Assembly (NCBI GenBank): GCA_049510975.1
Contig: JBEKYM010000002.1
Location: forward strand, 1 to 64,000
Direction of reading: 5' to 3'
Source: JAKACA01 sp049510975
Lineage (GTDB): Bacteria > Actinomycetota > Acidimicrobiia > Acidimicrobiales > Bog-793
DNA: 64,000 nt
This document shows, piece after piece, positions 26,423-35,236 of this stretch. Positions within the stretch are counted from its first letter, which is position 1; each line of letters starts with the position of its first letter. The position numbers and the translations under genes were made by a program. Below the pieces are notes generated by a model, which saw only the letters and a list, made by a program, of their open reading frames with translations, ran no database searches and was not told the DNA's origin.

Positions 26423-27846
26423 CAGCGCACCTGCACCGGCAGGGCGAAACGGACGGTTTCGGTCGTCGTCGTCGCCTCGCTCAGCGATACGGGACCGAGG
26501 AGCCGAAGTGTGTCGATCACCTCGGTCACGAGGGTTTCGGGGACGGACGCTCCCGCCGTCAAGCCGATCACGGACGCCCCCTCGAGCCAGGCGAGCTGCA
26601 GCTCGGATACGTCCTCGATGAGCTCGGACCGGCAGCCCTCCCGGCGAGCGACCTCGGCCAGGCGGGCCGTATTGGACGAGTTGGCCGAACCCACAACGAG
26701 GAGCACGTCGCACCGGCGGGCGATGGCGCGGACGGCATCCTGGCGGTTCTGCGTGGCGTAGCAGATGTCGTCTGCCGGCGGCCCGACGATCGCAGGGAAG
26801 CGCCGGCGCAGCGCCGCGATGGTGGCTCGCGTCTCGTCGGTGGCAAGGGTCGTCTGGGTGAGGAAGGCGACGGGCTGCCGATCGTCGAGCTCGAGCATCT
26901 CGACGTCGCCGGCGTGCTCCACGAGGTGGAACCGGTCCGGAGCCTCGCCGAGCGTGCCTTCGACCTCCTCGTGGCCGGCGTGGCCGATGAGGACGAGCTG
27001 GTGCCCCTGGGCGGCATAGCGACGCGCCTCGACATGCACTTTGGCCACGAGGGGGCAGGTCGCGTCGATGACCCGAAGATCGCCTCGAGCGTCGGCTTCG
27101 GCACGGACCGCCGGCGAGACGCCGTGGGCGGCGAGCACCACGGTGGCCTTCGGCGGAACCTCGTCGATCTCTTCCACGAAGACGGCGCCGACCGCTTCCA
27201 GCTGGCGGACCACATGGATGTTGTGGACGATCTGGCGCCGGACGTAGACCGGAGCGCCGAAGGTGTCGAGTGCCCGCCGGACCGTCTCGATCGCCCGTTC
27301 GACTCCGGCACAGAACGAGCGCGGCGAGGCAAGCACGACGTCGTGGGAACCGCACGCACGCGCCCACCGTTCGAGCGGGCCGCGGGCAGCGAGGAGGGAG
27401 TCGATCGCCGGCGCGGATCGCGCCGTTCCGCCCGTGACGGCGTGCACCACAGCGAGCGGGCTGCCCGGGAAGCAGTCGGCCAATGCCGAGAGCGGTGACT
27501 CGACGATCAAGGCGCCGGCCGCCGCCAGCGCCGCCCGCTCTTCGGCCCGCAGCCGGCTCGGCCCGCTCCCGAACGGCGTGACGCGGGCCGAGAGGCCGGC
27601 GCGTCCGAGCTCGCCGGCGACGAGCGGCGCCGTCGGCAGCACCCGCACGCCGCCACTGCCGTCGCGCAGCTCGCTGGCAACGACGAGGTGGAGGTGCTGG
27701 CCGCCGCCCACGCGAGACAGGGCTGCCCCGAGGAGGGCCACCGGCGCCCCTTTGCCGATGCGGTCGCGCAGGGCTCCGCCCGGGCGAACCACGCCATAGG
27801 AAGCCGGCGCCTCATCTCCCGCTCGCGCCGGCGCATCTACCGCCAA
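26422..27846 (-). CDS. ispH: HMBPP reductase IspH with N-terminal HpnG-like phosphorylase domain
   Basis: 474 residues. From about residue 168 onward it is a full IspH, the last MEP-pathway enzyme, with the three iron-sulfur cysteines in SFCAGVERAI, DATCPLVAKVH and DICYATQNRQ plus AHGVSP and GHAGHEEVEGT. The first 165 residues are extra and resemble the C-terminal two thirds of a nucleoside phosphorylase/nucleosidase: LVVASELRD, VRVLPTAPLVAGELGRAG, then ERAALAAAGALIVESPLSA where active members read VDMES. The gene sits where hpnG lies in other actinobacterial hopanoid clusters, so a fused, degenerate HpnG is inferred. The start is probably TTG 27846, 10 nt after the shc stop. Confidence 0.88.
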   Translation of the reverse strand: MAVDAPARAGDEAPASYGVVRPGGALRDRIGKGAPVALLGAALSRVGGGQHLHLVVASELRDGSGGVRVLPTAPLVAGELGRAGLSARVTPFGSGPSRLRAEERAALAAAGALIVESPLSALADCFPGSPLAVVHAVTGGTARSAPAIDSLLAARGPLERWARACGSHDVVLASPRSFCAGVERAIETVRRALDTFGAPVYVRRQIVHNIHVVRQLEAVGAVFVEEIDEVPPKATVVLAAHGVSPAVRAEADARGDLRVIDATCPLVAKVHVEARRYAAQGHQLVLIGHAGHEEVEGTLGEAPDRFHLVEHAGDVEMLELDDRQPVAFLTQTTLATDETRATIAALRRRFPAIVGPPADDICYATQNRQDAVRAIARRCDVLLVVGSANSSNTARLAEVARREGCRSELIEDVSELQLAWLEGASVIGLTAGASVPETLVTEVIDTLRLLGPVSLSEATTTTETVRFALPVQVR

Positions 27847-27856
27847 GACCGTGAGC

Positions 27857-29839
27857 TCAGCCGTGGCCCGCTCCCTTCACGAACCGTCCCATTGCCATGA
27901 GCGGGAAGACCTGCCGGTAGAGGTGGTAGTTGATGTAGAAGTAGCCGGGAAACCCGGTGCCCGTGTAGTACGGCTCGTCCCAGGTGCCATCGTGGCGCTG
28001 GCTGCACACGAGGTAGCCGACGCCGGAGTCGATCGCCGGCGACCGTGGCGCTGCGGCGAGGAGCGCCAGCAACGCCCAGGCGGTCTGCGAAGCCGTCGAT
28101 GGGCCGCGGCCGGCTTGGGTCGGATCGTCGTAGGAGCGCAGATCCTCACCCCAACCGCCGTCGTCGTTCTGATGGCGCTCCAGCCAGGCGACGGCTCCGC
28201 GCACCGCCTCGTGGCCGGCCGGGACGCCCGCCGCCAGCAACGCCGGCACGACGGCGCCGGTGCCGTAGACAAAATTGGCGCCCCACCGCCCGAACCAGGA
28301 GCCATCGGGCTCCTGGGCGCCGAGGAGCCAGGCGACGCCGGACTCGATCGCCGACCGTTCACCACCGGCCTGTGCGAGCATCTCGACGACGTGGGCGGTC
28401 ACGTCTGCGCTCGGCGGATCGATCAGCTCGCCGAAATCGCAGAAGGGCAACCGGCGGCAGAGATCCTGGGTGTTGTCGACGTCGAAGGCGCCCCAACCAC
28501 CGTCGCGGCACTGCATCCCCTCGACCCAGTCGACGGCTCGCTCGACGGCTTCGGTGGACGACACCGCAGCCCGCCGCAGTGCCAGCACGACCTCGGCCGT
28601 GTCATCGATGTCGGGGTAGTGGTCGTTGGCGAACTCGAATGCCCAACCGCCCGGCTCGAGGTCGGGGCGGCGGACGCGCCAGTCGCCGGGCACTCGGATC
28701 TCCTCGCCCAAGAGCCAGCGGGTCGCCGCCGTCACAGCGGGATCTTCCGGGCTGGCACCGGCGTCGGAGAGGGCGATGACGGCAAGGGCGGTATCCCACA
28801 CCGGAGACTGGCAAGCCTCCAGGCGCCGGCCCCGCTCGTCGGTGATCGTGAACCCGTCGAGCCCGGCGATCCCGGCCGCCATGCTCGGATGATCGAGGGC
28901 GAACCCTTGCAGCCAGAGAGCGATGAGCGAGTACACCCAAGGCGGCTGGATCCCGCCCCACGACCCGTCCGCCTCTTGTCGCTCGAGAATCCAGCGCTCG
29001 GCCCGGGCAAGCGCAGCTCGGCGGACAAAGCCGATGGGCCGGCGCTCGTAGCGGTGGAGCAGCCGGTCGAGCAGCTGGAACCTGCCTGCCCAGGTCGTGA
29101 GTGAAGAGCGAGGCGGTGGGGAGGCGCCGGAGCGAAGCTCGTCGACGCCGAAGCCGAGCTCGTGCACGGGGCGATGCGCGCTCACGACCGAGAGGGCGAC
29201 GATGGTCTGGCGAGCCCAGCAGGCAAAGTCGTAGATGTTGAGAGGCACGCGTGCCGGCAGGAACATGATCTCGGGAGGGAGCACCGGGAGTGCCTCCCAG
29301 GGCCAGAGACCGAACAGAGCCAGCCAGATGCGCGTGAAGACGCGAGTGCGCTCGATGCCGCCAGCGCCCACGATGTATCGCGCCGCCGCCCGCATGTGGC
29401 TGGACTCTGCCGGTTCACCGCCGAGACGAAGAGCGACGTAGGCCTCCACCGTCGTCGACAGATCGGCAGGTCCACCGTAGAAGTTCGCCCAGGTGCCGTC
29501 TTGGCGTTGCTGCGAGCGGATCCACGCAACGCAGGCGGCCGTCTCGGGCTCTCGGCGGATGCCGAGCAACTCGCGCAGGAGGAGATCTTCGGCGTCCATG
29601 GTGACGTTGGTTTCGAGCTCGCCCTTCCAGTAGCCGTCGCCGTGCTGGGTGGCACGCAAGGCCGCCGCTCCCTTGGTGACGCAGGCGGCGATGTCCGCCG
29701 GCGGCGTCGGGGTCTCGGTGCCGACCGAGCGTCGTGACGGCGTCGAGTGGGGCGACGGTGGTGAGGCGGATCCCGGATCCGGCGACGTGTCGCGCGGCGA
29801 GCTCAATCCGAGCCGTACAGCTCGGGTGGACGCGCTCAT
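27857..29839 (-). CDS. shc: Squalene-hopene cyclase
   Basis: Monotopic membrane enzyme cyclising squalene to hopene and hopanol. The 660 residues include the protonating DxDD motif DIDD at 410-413 and many QW motifs (for example QRQDGTWANFYGG and QCRDGGWGAFD). The N-terminal 45 residues are a Ser/Pro-rich extension. ATG 29839 overlaps the polyprenyl synthase stop by 4 nt. It is the central gene of the operon. Confidence 0.96.
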   Translation of the reverse strand: MSASTRAVRLGLSSPRDTSPDPGSASPPSPHSTPSRRSVGTETPTPPADIAACVTKGAAALRATQHGDGYWKGELETNVTMDAEDLLLRELLGIRREPETAACVAWIRSQQRQDGTWANFYGGPADLSTTVEAYVALRLGGEPAESSHMRAAARYIVGAGGIERTRVFTRIWLALFGLWPWEALPVLPPEIMFLPARVPLNIYDFACWARQTIVALSVVSAHRPVHELGFGVDELRSGASPPPRSSLTTWAGRFQLLDRLLHRYERRPIGFVRRAALARAERWILERQEADGSWGGIQPPWVYSLIALWLQGFALDHPSMAAGIAGLDGFTITDERGRRLEACQSPVWDTALAVIALSDAGASPEDPAVTAATRWLLGEEIRVPGDWRVRRPDLEPGGWAFEFANDHYPDIDDTAEVVLALRRAAVSSTEAVERAVDWVEGMQCRDGGWGAFDVDNTQDLCRRLPFCDFGELIDPPSADVTAHVVEMLAQAGGERSAIESGVAWLLGAQEPDGSWFGRWGANFVYGTGAVVPALLAAGVPAGHEAVRGAVAWLERHQNDDGGWGEDLRSYDDPTQAGRGPSTASQTAWALLALLAAAPRSPAIDSGVGYLVCSQRHDGTWDEPYYTGTGFPGYFYINYHLYRQVFPLMAMGRFVKGAGHG

Positions 29840-30834
29840 CGGTCTCGGGCCGTCACGTATCTGGCGACAGCAGCAAGCTCGGCCCGCGGACCGGCCGGAA
29901 GGACGGTCCGGTCGAGGGCGGCGAGAGCGGCTTGCAGGTGGGCCTCGCCGATGGCCATCGTCGCCTCGCGCACCCCGAAGTCCTCGAGCATCCGCGCGGC
30001 GGTCTCGACGTCCCTGCCTGCCAGCTCGCCGGTCAACAGGCTGCGGAGCCGCTCGGATACCTGCGGGCTGGACAGGGCGATGGCGACCGGCAACGACTTC
30101 TTGTGCCGACACAGGTCGCTGCCCACCGGCTTGCCGGTGACGGCGGGTTCACCCCACACGCCGAGCAGATCGTCGATTGCTTGAAAGGCGATACCGAGAT
30201 GCCGGCCGTACTCGGAGAGAGCCTCGACGATCTGCCCGGGCGCCCCGCTGAGGATCGCTCCGAGAGCGGCGGCACAGGACAGGAGTGCGCCGGTCTTGCC
30301 CGCCTCCATCTCGAGGCATGCCTCGACCGAGAGCGAGCTCCGATGCTCCAGTGCCATGTCTTCTGCCTGGCCGGCGATCATGGCCTGCGTCGCCGACGCG
30401 AGCCTGGCGGCAGCACTCGTGCGCGCCGGCGTCGGCTCGTCCAGGAGCAGTTGCAGTGCCAGAACCATGAGGGCGTCGCCGGCGATGAGGGCTTGGCCCA
30501 CGCCGAACTTGGCCCAGACCGTGGGGCGATGACGGCGCTCCGTGTCGCCGTCGATGATGTCGTCGTGCAGCAAGGAGAAGTTGTGCACGAGCTCGATGGC
30601 GGCGGCTCCGAAGACGACGCTGTCTTCGCTGGCGCCAGCCGCTGCGGCCGACAGGAGCACGAGCCCGGCGCGGACGAACTTGCCTCCCCCACCGAGGTGA
30701 TGGCGGACGGCCGCCCGAAGCTCCGGGCTGAGGCGATCCACGACGCCGTCCAACACCGGCGCCACCAGCTTGCTGGCTCGCTGCAGCGTCGCGACGGCGC
30801 TCGGAGCATCCGCCAGAATCAGGCTCGGCGTCAT
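29836..30834 (-). CDS. Polyprenyl diphosphate synthase (likely farnesyl diphosphate)
   Basis: Trans-isoprenyl diphosphate synthase, 332 residues. The first Asp-rich motif is LLHDDIIDGD and the second is QAIDDLLGVWG; the latter has DDxxG rather than the usual DDxxD. Lys/Arg at GGGGKFVRAGL bind diphosphate. Placed between shc and hpnE, it most likely makes the farnesyl diphosphate used by HpnC/HpnD; product length cannot be fixed from sequence alone. Confidence 0.88.
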   Translation of the reverse strand: MTPSLILADAPSAVATLQRASKLVAPVLDGVVDRLSPELRAAVRHHLGGGGKFVRAGLVLLSAAAAGASEDSVVFGAAAIELVHNFSLLHDDIIDGDTERRHRPTVWAKFGVGQALIAGDALMVLALQLLLDEPTPARTSAAARLASATQAMIAGQAEDMALEHRSSLSVEACLEMEAGKTGALLSCAAALGAILSGAPGQIVEALSEYGRHLGIAFQAIDDLLGVWGEPAVTGKPVGSDLCRHKKSLPVAIALSSPQVSERLRSLLTGELAGRDVETAARMLEDFGVREATMAIGEAHLQAALAALDRTVLPAGPRAELAAVARYVTARDR

Positions 30835-32189
30835 CGGACGACCTCCTCGAGTTGCCGGTCCCGCATCGAGGTGTGGCCAGCGAGGAAGCCCATCGCCTCG
30901 GCAGCGGCGTGACGGCCGCTGCGAACCGCCCCCTCCATCGTCGCCGGCCAGCCCGTGTCGCAGAACGCCCCGGCGAGGTAGAGCCCAGGTGTGCTGGTTG
31001 CCGCGCTCGGCCGCAACGCTCCGCTTCCCGGCCGCGCCCGGAACGTCGCCGCTCGCTCGCGGGTGACAACGGCATGAAGGAGGCGGGCGTCACGGGCAGC
31101 CGGGAAGAGGTCGGCCAGAGCGCTCATGAAGCTCTCGACGAGCTCGGGCGTCCCCTGATCGAGGTAGGAATCGGCGGCGGACAACGAGATGGCCAGGCAC
31201 TGACCTTTGGTCGCGCCGCTCGACACCGTGCGATCGAAGACGAACTGGATGGGTGAGTCGATACAGGCGGCCAGAGGCAGGTCGGTGACGCGGCGATCCA
31301 ACACGAGGTGGACATTGACGATTGGCGACGATCCGAGGCCGGTCGCGACGGCCGGCGGCAGCACCCCGAGCGCCACGGCCGTTCGAGGGGGAACGGCGAC
31401 GACGACAGCATCGACTTCGCGCCGCCAGCCGGCCGTGGCGATGAAGAAACCGGCCCTCGCCGACGACTCGAGCGCGGTGACCGGCGACCCGAACAGCGTC
31501 TCGACGCCGGCCGCCTCGAGGGCCCGGATGCCATGTTCGCCGTGCAGTTCGGCGAGCGGAACGTTCGACCAGCCGATGTCCCCGGCGTCGGCCCGGTCGA
31601 GCAGGCCGACGCGAAAGACCGTCACGGCCAGCTGCAGGGACGCCTCCGCGGCCGCAACGTTGAGTGTCGGCAAGGCGATGAGGTTCCAGAGGCGGTCGAC
31701 GGCGCGATCGCTCTGCCCGTGAGCCCGCAGCCAGTCCCCGAACATGAGCTCGTCGAGGCGGGCGTCGCCCGGGTCGAGGCGCAGCAGCGCCACGGCGACG
31801 CCTGCCAAGAGCATCCGCTCATGGACCGACAAGTGGCGGTAGCGAAGGAGCGCCCCGCCGAGATGCAGCGGAGCGGGGAGGCGGGACCGCCGGATCGATG
31901 CCCTCCTCCCGTCCGGCGCCAGCACGGGAACGTCGAGCCGACGCTGGATCGTGACCTGTGACGAAGCACCGATCCGCTCGAGGAAGTCCCGGTACGAGCT
32001 GCAGCATCGTAGGAAGACGTGCTGCCCGTTGTCGAAGGACAGCCCGTGCCGTCGGATCGAAGACGTGAGGCCTCCGAGGCTCGGTCGGCGCTCGACGAGG
32101 AGCACATCGGCTCCCCGGTCCGCCGCCTCCAACGCCGCGGCGATACCGGCGAGACCGCCGCCGATGACGCCGACGCGTGGCCGTGTCAC
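30831..32189 (-). CDS. hpnE: Hydroxysqualene dehydroxylase HpnE
   Basis: FAD-dependent oxidoreductase giving squalene from hydroxysqualene. The 452 residues begin with the dinucleotide fold GVIGGGLAGIAAALEAADRG and end with GLYLAGAFCDTGWPATMEGA, the C-terminal FAD motif of the amine-oxidase/phytoene-desaturase fold. Start is GTG 32189, overlapping the hpnD stop (GTGA). The upstream open frame is hpnD out of frame. Context with hpnC and hpnD fixes the role. Confidence 0.93.
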   Translation of the reverse strand: MTRPRVGVIGGGLAGIAAALEAADRGADVLLVERRPSLGGLTSSIRRHGLSFDNGQHVFLRCCSSYRDFLERIGASSQVTIQRRLDVPVLAPDGRRASIRRSRLPAPLHLGGALLRYRHLSVHERMLLAGVAVALLRLDPGDARLDELMFGDWLRAHGQSDRAVDRLWNLIALPTLNVAAAEASLQLAVTVFRVGLLDRADAGDIGWSNVPLAELHGEHGIRALEAAGVETLFGSPVTALESSARAGFFIATAGWRREVDAVVVAVPPRTAVALGVLPPAVATGLGSSPIVNVHLVLDRRVTDLPLAACIDSPIQFVFDRTVSSGATKGQCLAISLSAADSYLDQGTPELVESFMSALADLFPAARDARLLHAVVTRERAATFRARPGSGALRPSAATSTPGLYLAGAFCDTGWPATMEGAVRSGRHAAAEAMGFLAGHTSMRDRQLEEVVR

Positions 32190-33025
32190 GCTCGCCGCCC
32201 TGCCAGGCTGCGAGCGGCGATCCCGACTTTCTCCCAGCCCGACAGGCTGAGGCGGCCGCGTGTCACGGCGATGGGGTCCGCCGAGATGCGCTCGAGCAGG
32301 CGAAAGTAGATCCCAGCCATAGCCGAGACACAAGCGCGGCTGCGGCCATCGAGCAGATCCAGCAGTTGCAGGCCCTCGTCGAACCAGGCCCGTGCCCGCA
32401 CGCACTCGAAGGCAACCAGATCGGCCACCGGCGAGGGAGGCCCGGACAGGTCGGCGGGGCAGCCGACGGTCTGCGCATCGCGGCTGGGCAGGTAGACGCG
32501 GCCAAGTGCCTTGTCCTCGAGAACATCCCGGAGGATGTTGGTGAGCTGCAGGGCCACTCCGAGGGAATCGGCCAACGCCACCGCCCGCTCGGGGTCGTTC
32601 GAGCCGAACACGGCGAGCGACAGGCGGCCGACCGAGCCGGCGACCCGGCGGCAGTAGCCGACAAGATCGTCGATGGTCGCGTAGGACGTGCCGATGACGT
32701 CCATCTCGCAGCCGTCGATGATCTCGGCAAAGGCGCCCATCGGGAGGCCATAGCGATCGCGGGCGTCGGCAACAGCGACGAGAACGGCGTCCTCGACGTG
32801 CTCCTCGATCGAGTCGATGTCCTTGCGCGCCCGCTGCAAGCCCGCCAGCTTGGCGTCCGGGGACAGCTCTCCGTCCCCGATGTCGTCGATGCGTCTCGCG
32901 AGGGCATAGACGGCCGACAGCGCTCGGCGCTCCGGCTTCTTCAGGAGCCGGATGCCGTAGGCGAAGTTCTTGGCCTCTGTCCGAGTGATCGACTCGCACA
33001 GCTCGTAGGCCTCCTCGACCCTCAT
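32186..33025 (-). CDS. hpnD: Presqualene diphosphate synthase HpnD
   Basis: Joins two farnesyl diphosphates to presqualene diphosphate. The 279-residue protein has both metal-binding motifs of the squalene/phytoene synthase fold: RRIDDIGDGE (about 44-53) and LTNILRDVLED. TR...KNFAYG at the N-terminus is typical of this clade. ATG 33025 overlaps the hpnC stop by 4 nt. Confidence 0.93.
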   Translation of the reverse strand: MRVEEAYELCESITRTEAKNFAYGIRLLKKPERRALSAVYALARRIDDIGDGELSPDAKLAGLQRARKDIDSIEEHVEDAVLVAVADARDRYGLPMGAFAEIIDGCEMDVIGTSYATIDDLVGYCRRVAGSVGRLSLAVFGSNDPERAVALADSLGVALQLTNILRDVLEDKALGRVYLPSRDAQTVGCPADLSGPPSPVADLVAFECVRARAWFDEGLQLLDLLDGRSRACVSAMAGIYFRLLERISADPIAVTRGRLSLSGWEKVGIAARSLAGRRA

Positions 33026-33900
33026 CGGCGCTCCGGCCCTGAGGCCGAGATCAGGTACGACAACGCCCTCACGACCCGGCGCGAGCGGGCGGGACGGCAG
33101 TGCGCGGACAAGACGTCGTGATCGGCACGCCGGATGGCATCGATGGCGGCCCGCCCGCCGCCGGCGAACCCGCAGACGGCAACGCGCGGTCGCCACGGCA
33201 GCTCGTGCCCGAGGGGGACGACAGATCCCAGGAGCGAGTCCGCCCGGTCCGCCTCCATGGCGACGACGTGTCGCAGGGGGGCGCTGGCGGTGGACCCGAG
33301 CAGATCCTCCTCGGCACATCCGAAGCACTCCAGATCCGCGACCGGCAGGTACACCCGCCCGCGTCGGGCGTCTTCGCCGACGTCCTGCAGGTGTTCGACG
33401 ATCTGCAGCCCGATGCAGACGTCGTCGGACAGTCCGCTCACCTCGGGACAGGGTGTCCCGAACACTTCGAGTACGAGACGACCAACCGGCGCCGCCGACA
33501 ACATGCAGTAGGCGACGAGATCGTCGAAGGTGGCGTACCGGTGAACGACCTGATCCATCCGGTTGGCTTCGATGAGAGACCGCAGCGGTTCGAGACTGAT
33601 CTCACCCGAGGCCAGCATCGGGGCGAGCCGCTGCAGCACCGCGTGTTGAGCGCCGCCGGCCGCCGCTCGCTCGAGGTCAGCCTGGAGCCAGTCCAGCAGT
33701 GCCAGGCGATCACCCTCGGCTTCATCACCGACATCGTCGACGAGCCGAGCAAAGCCGTAGACCGCCAGCAGACGCGTGCGCACATCGGCAGGTAGCAAGC
33801 GTGAGGCCACGGGAAAGTTCTCGCCGCCCGCCCGCGCCAGCACCTCGTCGGTGCCTTCGTAGCTCCCGCTCACGGGAAGGGCGGACTCGATCGGGACCAC
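33022..33900 (-). CDS. hpnC: Hydroxysqualene synthase HpnC
   Basis: Converts presqualene diphosphate to hydroxysqualene; paralogue of HpnD. The 292 residues include ENFPVAS, FARLVDDVGDE and LQIVEHLQDVGEDARRGRVYLP. It is the first gene of the eight-gene hopanoid string. The start is GTG 33900, with GAGAGG 7 nt upstream. A good promoter lies 45-72 nt upstream. Confidence 0.93.
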   Translation of the reverse strand: MVPIESALPVSGSYEGTDEVLARAGGENFPVASRLLPADVRTRLLAVYGFARLVDDVGDEAEGDRLALLDWLQADLERAAAGGAQHAVLQRLAPMLASGEISLEPLRSLIEANRMDQVVHRYATFDDLVAYCMLSAAPVGRLVLEVFGTPCPEVSGLSDDVCIGLQIVEHLQDVGEDARRGRVYLPVADLECFGCAEEDLLGSTASAPLRHVVAMEADRADSLLGSVVPLGHELPWRPRVAVCGFAGGGRAAIDAIRRADHDVLSAHCRPARSRRVVRALSYLISASGPERR

Positions 33901-33909
33901 GTTCGATCC

Positions 33910-33924
33910 TCTCGTATAGCGAGA
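33910..33924 (-). promoter_or_regulatory. Inverted repeat over the hpnC ribosome-binding site
   Basis: Perfect 5-bp arms TCTCG and CGAGA flank a 5-nt spacer. On the transcript the downstream arm includes the first bases of the GAGAGG ribosome site of hpnC. It could be a short hairpin that limits translation or an operator half-site for the nearby regulator; it is too short to decide. Confidence 0.4.
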
Positions 33925-33944
33925 ATGACTACTCAGCCATCTTT

Positions 33945-33972
33945 GTTATACCTGACGTCGCACGCGCGTCAA
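33945..33972 (-). promoter_or_regulatory. Sigma70-type promoter of the hopanoid operon
   Basis: On the minus strand TTGACG (33972-33967) and TATAAC (33950-33945) are 16 nt apart, each matching five of six consensus bases. Transcription would start near 33938, giving a leader of about 38 nt before hpnC. This is the best promoter match noticed in the window. Confidence 0.6.
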
Positions 33973-34061
33973 GGGGAAAGCAACAAGTGGCTGGCAGTTG
34001 CCATGCTCCGACCGTCGACAGCCGCCGCTCCACGAGCGCGGCTCGGTCCTCCGGTCCGGAG

Positions 34062-34159
34062 GCGCCGGCTTCAGCTCACGCCGGCGCCAGCACCGCCGTG
34101 CCGAGCGCCGGCTTCAGCTCAGGCTGGCGGGAGCACCGCCGTGCCGAGCGCCGGCTTCA
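34062..34159. repeat. 43-bp tandem repeat across the regulator stop codon
   Basis: A 28-bp sequence is repeated exactly at 34089-34116 and 34132-34159, and its last part (GCGCCGGCTTCAGCTCA) also occurs at 34062, all with period 43. The array overlaps the last codons of the MerR-TetR gene and extends into the space before hpnC. A period not divisible by three means that copy changes would alter the C-terminus. Confidence 0.85.
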
Positions 34160-35018
34160 AGAGGCCGGCGAGGGCGGCGTCAACCACGCGGCGGGCCGCC
34201 GGTCCTGCCGGCTTGCCGCGGATGGAGAGCCGAGGCACGACGTGGCCGGCGAGACCTGCGGCGATAGCGGCGACGACGCCGGCGAGGTTGGCCTGGTGGC
34301 GAAGTTCGCCGATGGCGACTTCGAGCAGGAGCGGTGCCATGGGCACGAGCAGCAACTGCAGCCTCTCGGTTGCCTGCCGCTCGCTGAGCGGTGCCGTCGA
34401 CTCGTCGAGTTGCTCGCCCACCGCCTCGACCATGGAGTGGGCGGCTGCCAGGAAGACCTCTTCCTTCGAGTCGAAGTAACGGTAGAACGAACCCTTCGCG
34501 ATGCCGGCCGACTGGCAGATGTCGGCGATGTTGACCTGGGCAAACCCTCGCTCGGAGAAAGCGACCCGAGCAGCTTCCACGAGCCGCCGCTGTACGACGT
34601 CCGGGCTCGAGCGCGCCAGGTAAGGAACCACGAGCTCATCCCAGAACTCGAGGGCGGACCGGCCCTCGGGGATGATGGCGAGCAGCTCCGGCAGCACTGC
34701 TCGGATGGCCTCGAGCGACATGCTGCGGCGGTCGCGCAGCAGGCGGATCATGATGAGCGCCTCCACATGACGCTCGTCGTAGAGGAACCGGTTCGAGGCG
34801 AGCGCGGTCGCCTCCGGCAGCAGGCCCAGGTGGCGATAGTGGTGGATGGTGGGCACGAGCGTGCCCGTCCGCTCTGAGAGGATCGAGACCGGGAAGCCGG
34901 CAGGACGTTCCGCGTCCTCAGTCGTACGACGCGACCTGCGCTTGGAAGGCGACTGAGCGCCTGACAACCGCGCCTGACTTCGGAGCCTTCGTTCCACCGA
35001 TCCTCTTTTGTCCCTCAA
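34119..35018 (-). CDS. Regulator with fused MerR-type and TetR-type DNA-binding domains
   Basis: 299 residues. About 42-110 forms a MerR-type winged helix (VSILSERTGTLVPTIHHYRHLGLLP, with a basic N-terminal tail of 40 residues) and about 140-190 a TetR-type helix-turn-helix (VEAARVAFSERGFAQVNIADIC, then GIAKGSFYRYFDSKEEV). The rest (about 195-299) is a helical TetR-like ligand or dimer domain. It is the gene just upstream of the hopanoid operon on the same strand, 218 nt away, so hopanoid control is a fair guess. The start is TTG 35018 or GTG 34997. The C-terminus runs into a tandem repeat. Confidence 0.85.
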   Translation of the reverse strand: MRDKRGSVERRLRSQARLSGAQSPSKRRSRRTTEDAERPAGFPVSILSERTGTLVPTIHHYRHLGLLPEATALASNRFLYDERHVEALIMIRLLRDRRSMSLEAIRAVLPELLAIIPEGRSALEFWDELVVPYLARSSPDVVQRRLVEAARVAFSERGFAQVNIADICQSAGIAKGSFYRYFDSKEEVFLAAAHSMVEAVGEQLDESTAPLSERQATERLQLLLVPMAPLLLEVAIGELRHQANLAGVVAAIAAGLAGHVVPRLSIRGKPAGPAARRVVDAALAGLLKPALGTAVLPPA

Positions 35019-35236
35019 GGTCCTGTCACCCGGACTTTACTCGCCGATTTGCAGGTGGAACTCGCTCAACCGCACGAAGAACCTCCGGCGGGAACCCGTC
35101 GTGCGACGCGCAACGGAGCGTCGTTTCGGGGTCGCCCCACCCGGCCGGCGGGCGTATCCTCGGCGGAGGCGACACGAACGGAACCGTTTCGCCGGCATTT
35201 GGCACGGGTCCGACAACCCGGCCCGGAGGAGGACGG

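Noticed and set aside
26422..27367. Long alternative frames upstream of hpnH and dxs
   Set aside because: They are out-of-frame readings of the neighbouring genes; the start codons at the overlaps explain the gene ends better.
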